Below, in pieces: positions 62,913 through 64,000 of a DNA stretch of 64,000 bases (position 1 is the stretch's first letter; the number at the start of each line of letters is the position of its first letter). A model generated the notes under the pieces. The model was not told the DNA's origin, did no database searches, and saw nothing but the letters and a program-made list of their open reading frames with translations. The stretch spans positions 24,791 to 88,790 of the forward strand of contig CAMLLD010000013.1 in assembly GCA_946480785.1 (NCBI GenBank). Direction: 5' to 3'. A program made the position numbers and the translations under genes. The stretch is from an uncultured Blastocatellia bacterium (GTDB taxonomy: Bacteria > Acidobacteriota > Blastocatellia > Pyrinomonadales > Pyrinomonadaceae).

Positions 62913-63611
62913 TTAAAGCCCCTTGCACGTTCCCGGCGTCCATTGCTCGCGCAGCACGCGCTCGTAACTCGCCTTCACTTCGTTCAAGCTCCAGTCTTTT
63001 CTTTGCCAGATCGAACCGTCGGCGTATTCCACGCGATTGATCACGACTCGTTCCTTGAACGCATTCTCCGACTTGTTCGCGAGTGTCTTGACGTTCACCA
63101 CTTCGCTTGGTCCAGACAAGCTGAAGCCTTCGAGATCTTTGTTTTTGCTCGCGGCGATATTCACGCCGCAGAGAAACTGCCGCCGCGCAACGAGCGTCGG
63201 GTCAGTCGGATCCTGGAACTGGTATTCCCAAAAGACGATCTCGATCGCTTTGGGGCCGGGGTTTTGGACCTTGATCTTGTAAGCGTAACCGTCGGTCGAT
63301 TTCGGTTTCGTGTTCCGCGATTCCTGCACGCTCTTTTCGAGCGCTTCGCTGCGCCCGTCGAGTGTGTCGGCGTTGGGATCTCTGGCGCCGGCGGGATCGT
63401 TGATGCGGGCGTTGCGGGCAAAGACCTTGTTCTGCGGGATCATTGCTCGTTGCGGAACGGTGCCTTGGTCGGGTTGCGCCGTCTCGACATTGCGGCGCTC
63501 GTGGGACCACTTGAAACTCGTCACAACTAATGGTGAATCAGTGTTCGAGGTTGGCGTCTGGCAAGGAAACAGCAGACTGAAGAGAACCGGAAAGACGAAG
63601 AGTAGCTTCAT
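62913..63611 (-). CDS. Secreted protein of unknown function
   Basis: 232 residues from ATG at 63611 (GAGGTGG upstream). A hydrophobic leader ([16 protein letters not shown]) could be a signal peptide or a poor lipobox. The body has [20 protein letters not shown] and [18 protein letters not shown], a beta-sandwich-like pattern, and ends with [17 protein letters not shown] residues. No family is recognised. It is ten bases from the c-di-GMP gene, so likely one operon. Confidence 0.75.
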   Translation of the reverse strand: MKLLFVFPVLFSLLFPCQTPTSNTDSPLVVTSFKWSHERRNVETAQPDQGTVPQRAMIPQNKVFARNARINDPAGARDPNADTLDGRSEALEKSVQESRNTKPKSTDGYAYKIKVQNPGPKAIEIVFWEYQFQDPTDPTLVARRQFLCGVNIAASKNKDLEGFSLSGPSEVVNVKTLANKSENAFKERVVINRVEYADGSIWQRKDWSLNEVKASYERVLREQWTPGTCKGL

Positions 63612-63752
63612 GGCCCACCTCGCTGGCAACTCAAACTTGAAGCGAGTATGCGCCACTTGCCCGCGCTATTCAACCACGAAGTTGAAGCGTTCCAATACTG
63701 CCCAACGGAGCTTGTTCCAAGCTTGGTTGAACTAGTGTCTACCGGCCCTCCG
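63612..63752. other. Promoter region and non-coding spacer
   Basis: No gene is visible upstream of the secreted protein gene up to the window edge (63612-64000). This part must hold the promoter for the leftward operon; the remainder is the hairpin and tandem repeats listed separately. Confidence 0.5.
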
Positions 63753-63778
63753 GGCCTCCAATTCTGATTCTATTGGTC

Positions 63779-63810
63779 CCAGGGGTTACGCGCTTCGCGC
63801 TCACCCCTGG
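63779..63810. terminator. GC-rich hairpin, terminator or mobile repeat
   Basis: CCAGGGGT at 63779-63786 pairs with ACCCCTGG at 63803-63810, with an inner GCG/CGC stem around CTTCG. A smaller hairpin GGCCC-TCC-GGGCC lies just before. Could be a terminator for a gene beyond the window, or a dispersed palindromic element. Confidence 0.5.
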
Positions 63811-63856
63811 CTACCTTCTCAACGCACCTTCGGTGCTCAATACACCTGCGGCGCCC

Positions 63857-64000
63857 TTTGGTCGAACGAGCGCCAAAGGCTCTGCCGCGCGTTTGGTCGA
63901 ACGAGCGCCAAAGGCTCTGCCGCCCGTTTGGTCGAACGAGCGCCGAAGGCTCTGCCGCCCGTTTGGTCGAACGAGCGCCGAAGGCTCTGCCGCCCGTTTG
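63857..64000. repeat. 35-bp tandem repeats running off the window end
   Basis: Four full units start at 63857, 63892, 63927 and 63962, and a fifth begins at 63997. Each starts TTTGGTCGAACGAGCGCC and continues AAGGCTCTGCCG. Units differ at one or two positions. There are no spacers, so it is not a CRISPR array. Confidence 0.9.

Noticed and set aside
61316..63040. Long plus-strand open frame of 574 codons
   Set aside because: Antisense to the receiver-GGDEF-EAL gene, Arg/His-rich and without motifs; a shadow.
63857..64000. CRISPR array
   Set aside because: The 35-bp units are directly adjacent with no spacers, and no cas gene is seen.

Overview
The window looks like chromosome from a soil-type Acidobacteriota bacterium, probably Blastocatellia (inference from gene content, not from a marker gene). 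Pointers are a long orphan MacB/FtsX-type permease of the acidobacterial duplicated kind, CHAT-TPR and two-component Reg_prop sensors, YVTN propellers with a C-terminal FIMAH-like domain, several serine hydrolases, Tat-exported proteins, paired M16 peptidases and a gap-pgk-tpiA-secG-tRNA-Leu run. No rRNA gene or CRISPR array was seen.

Layout. 1-5 kb: a partial zinc-ribbon membrane protein, a serine hydrolase split by a frameshift, and an orphan ABC permease. 5-12.6 kb: a leftward four-gene run (CHAT-TPR protease, Tat-exported Cys-rich unknown, C11 clostripain-like protease, serine hydrolase) that reads like an envelope protease cascade. 12.8-18.6 kb: LytS/LytTR two-component pair, amidohydrolase, DUF1579-like protein, dienelactone hydrolase, a small unknown. 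18.7-20.4 kb: a decaying accessory pocket with 21-bp tandem repeats around a lone antitoxin-like gene and a higBA module whose toxin is broken. 20.5-29.2 kb: Ser/Thr kinase fused to a formylglycine-enzyme-like domain, TonB debris, DUF5946 protein, PQQ propeller, gene debris (deleted nucleotidyltransferase, copy of the propeller 3' end), a ClpX-like ATPase, a small lipoprotein and a DUF3618/holin-X/Gln-rich stress-envelope trio.

29.5-34 kb is a defence island: a divergent HTH plus ImmA-type metallopeptidase (CapH/CapP-like), a palindrome-rich shared promoter, then a CD-NTase, an E2-like protein fused to a SEC-C zinc motif, and a Cap4-like nuclease-SAVED effector. I read it as an E2-only ('short type II') CBASS with CapHP control; the E2-SEC-C fusion is the most novel-looking part. 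Immediately after it sits a 3' fragment of a tRNA-Leu that matches the intact tRNA-Leu at 43.6 kb. A 22/23 direct repeat also occurs inside both copies, so 34.4-43.6 kb may be an old integrated element. This segment carries a Reg_prop sensor kinase/LuxR regulator pair, two YVTN propeller paralogues, a small secreted protein, a single-domain response regulator, gene debris and a P-loop-like protein.

43.6-64 kb is ordinary core sequence: tRNA-Leu, secG, tpiA, pgk, gap, a TolC-like outer-membrane protein, glycosyltransferase, prepilin peptidase, PAS kinase, UbiD-family decarboxylase, HEAT-like protein, two M16 peptidases (one catalytic, one not), a small zinc protein, a repetitive lipoprotein, an HtrA-like protease fused to FHA, a receiver-GGDEF-EAL protein and a secreted unknown, ending in 35-bp tandem repeats that run off the window.
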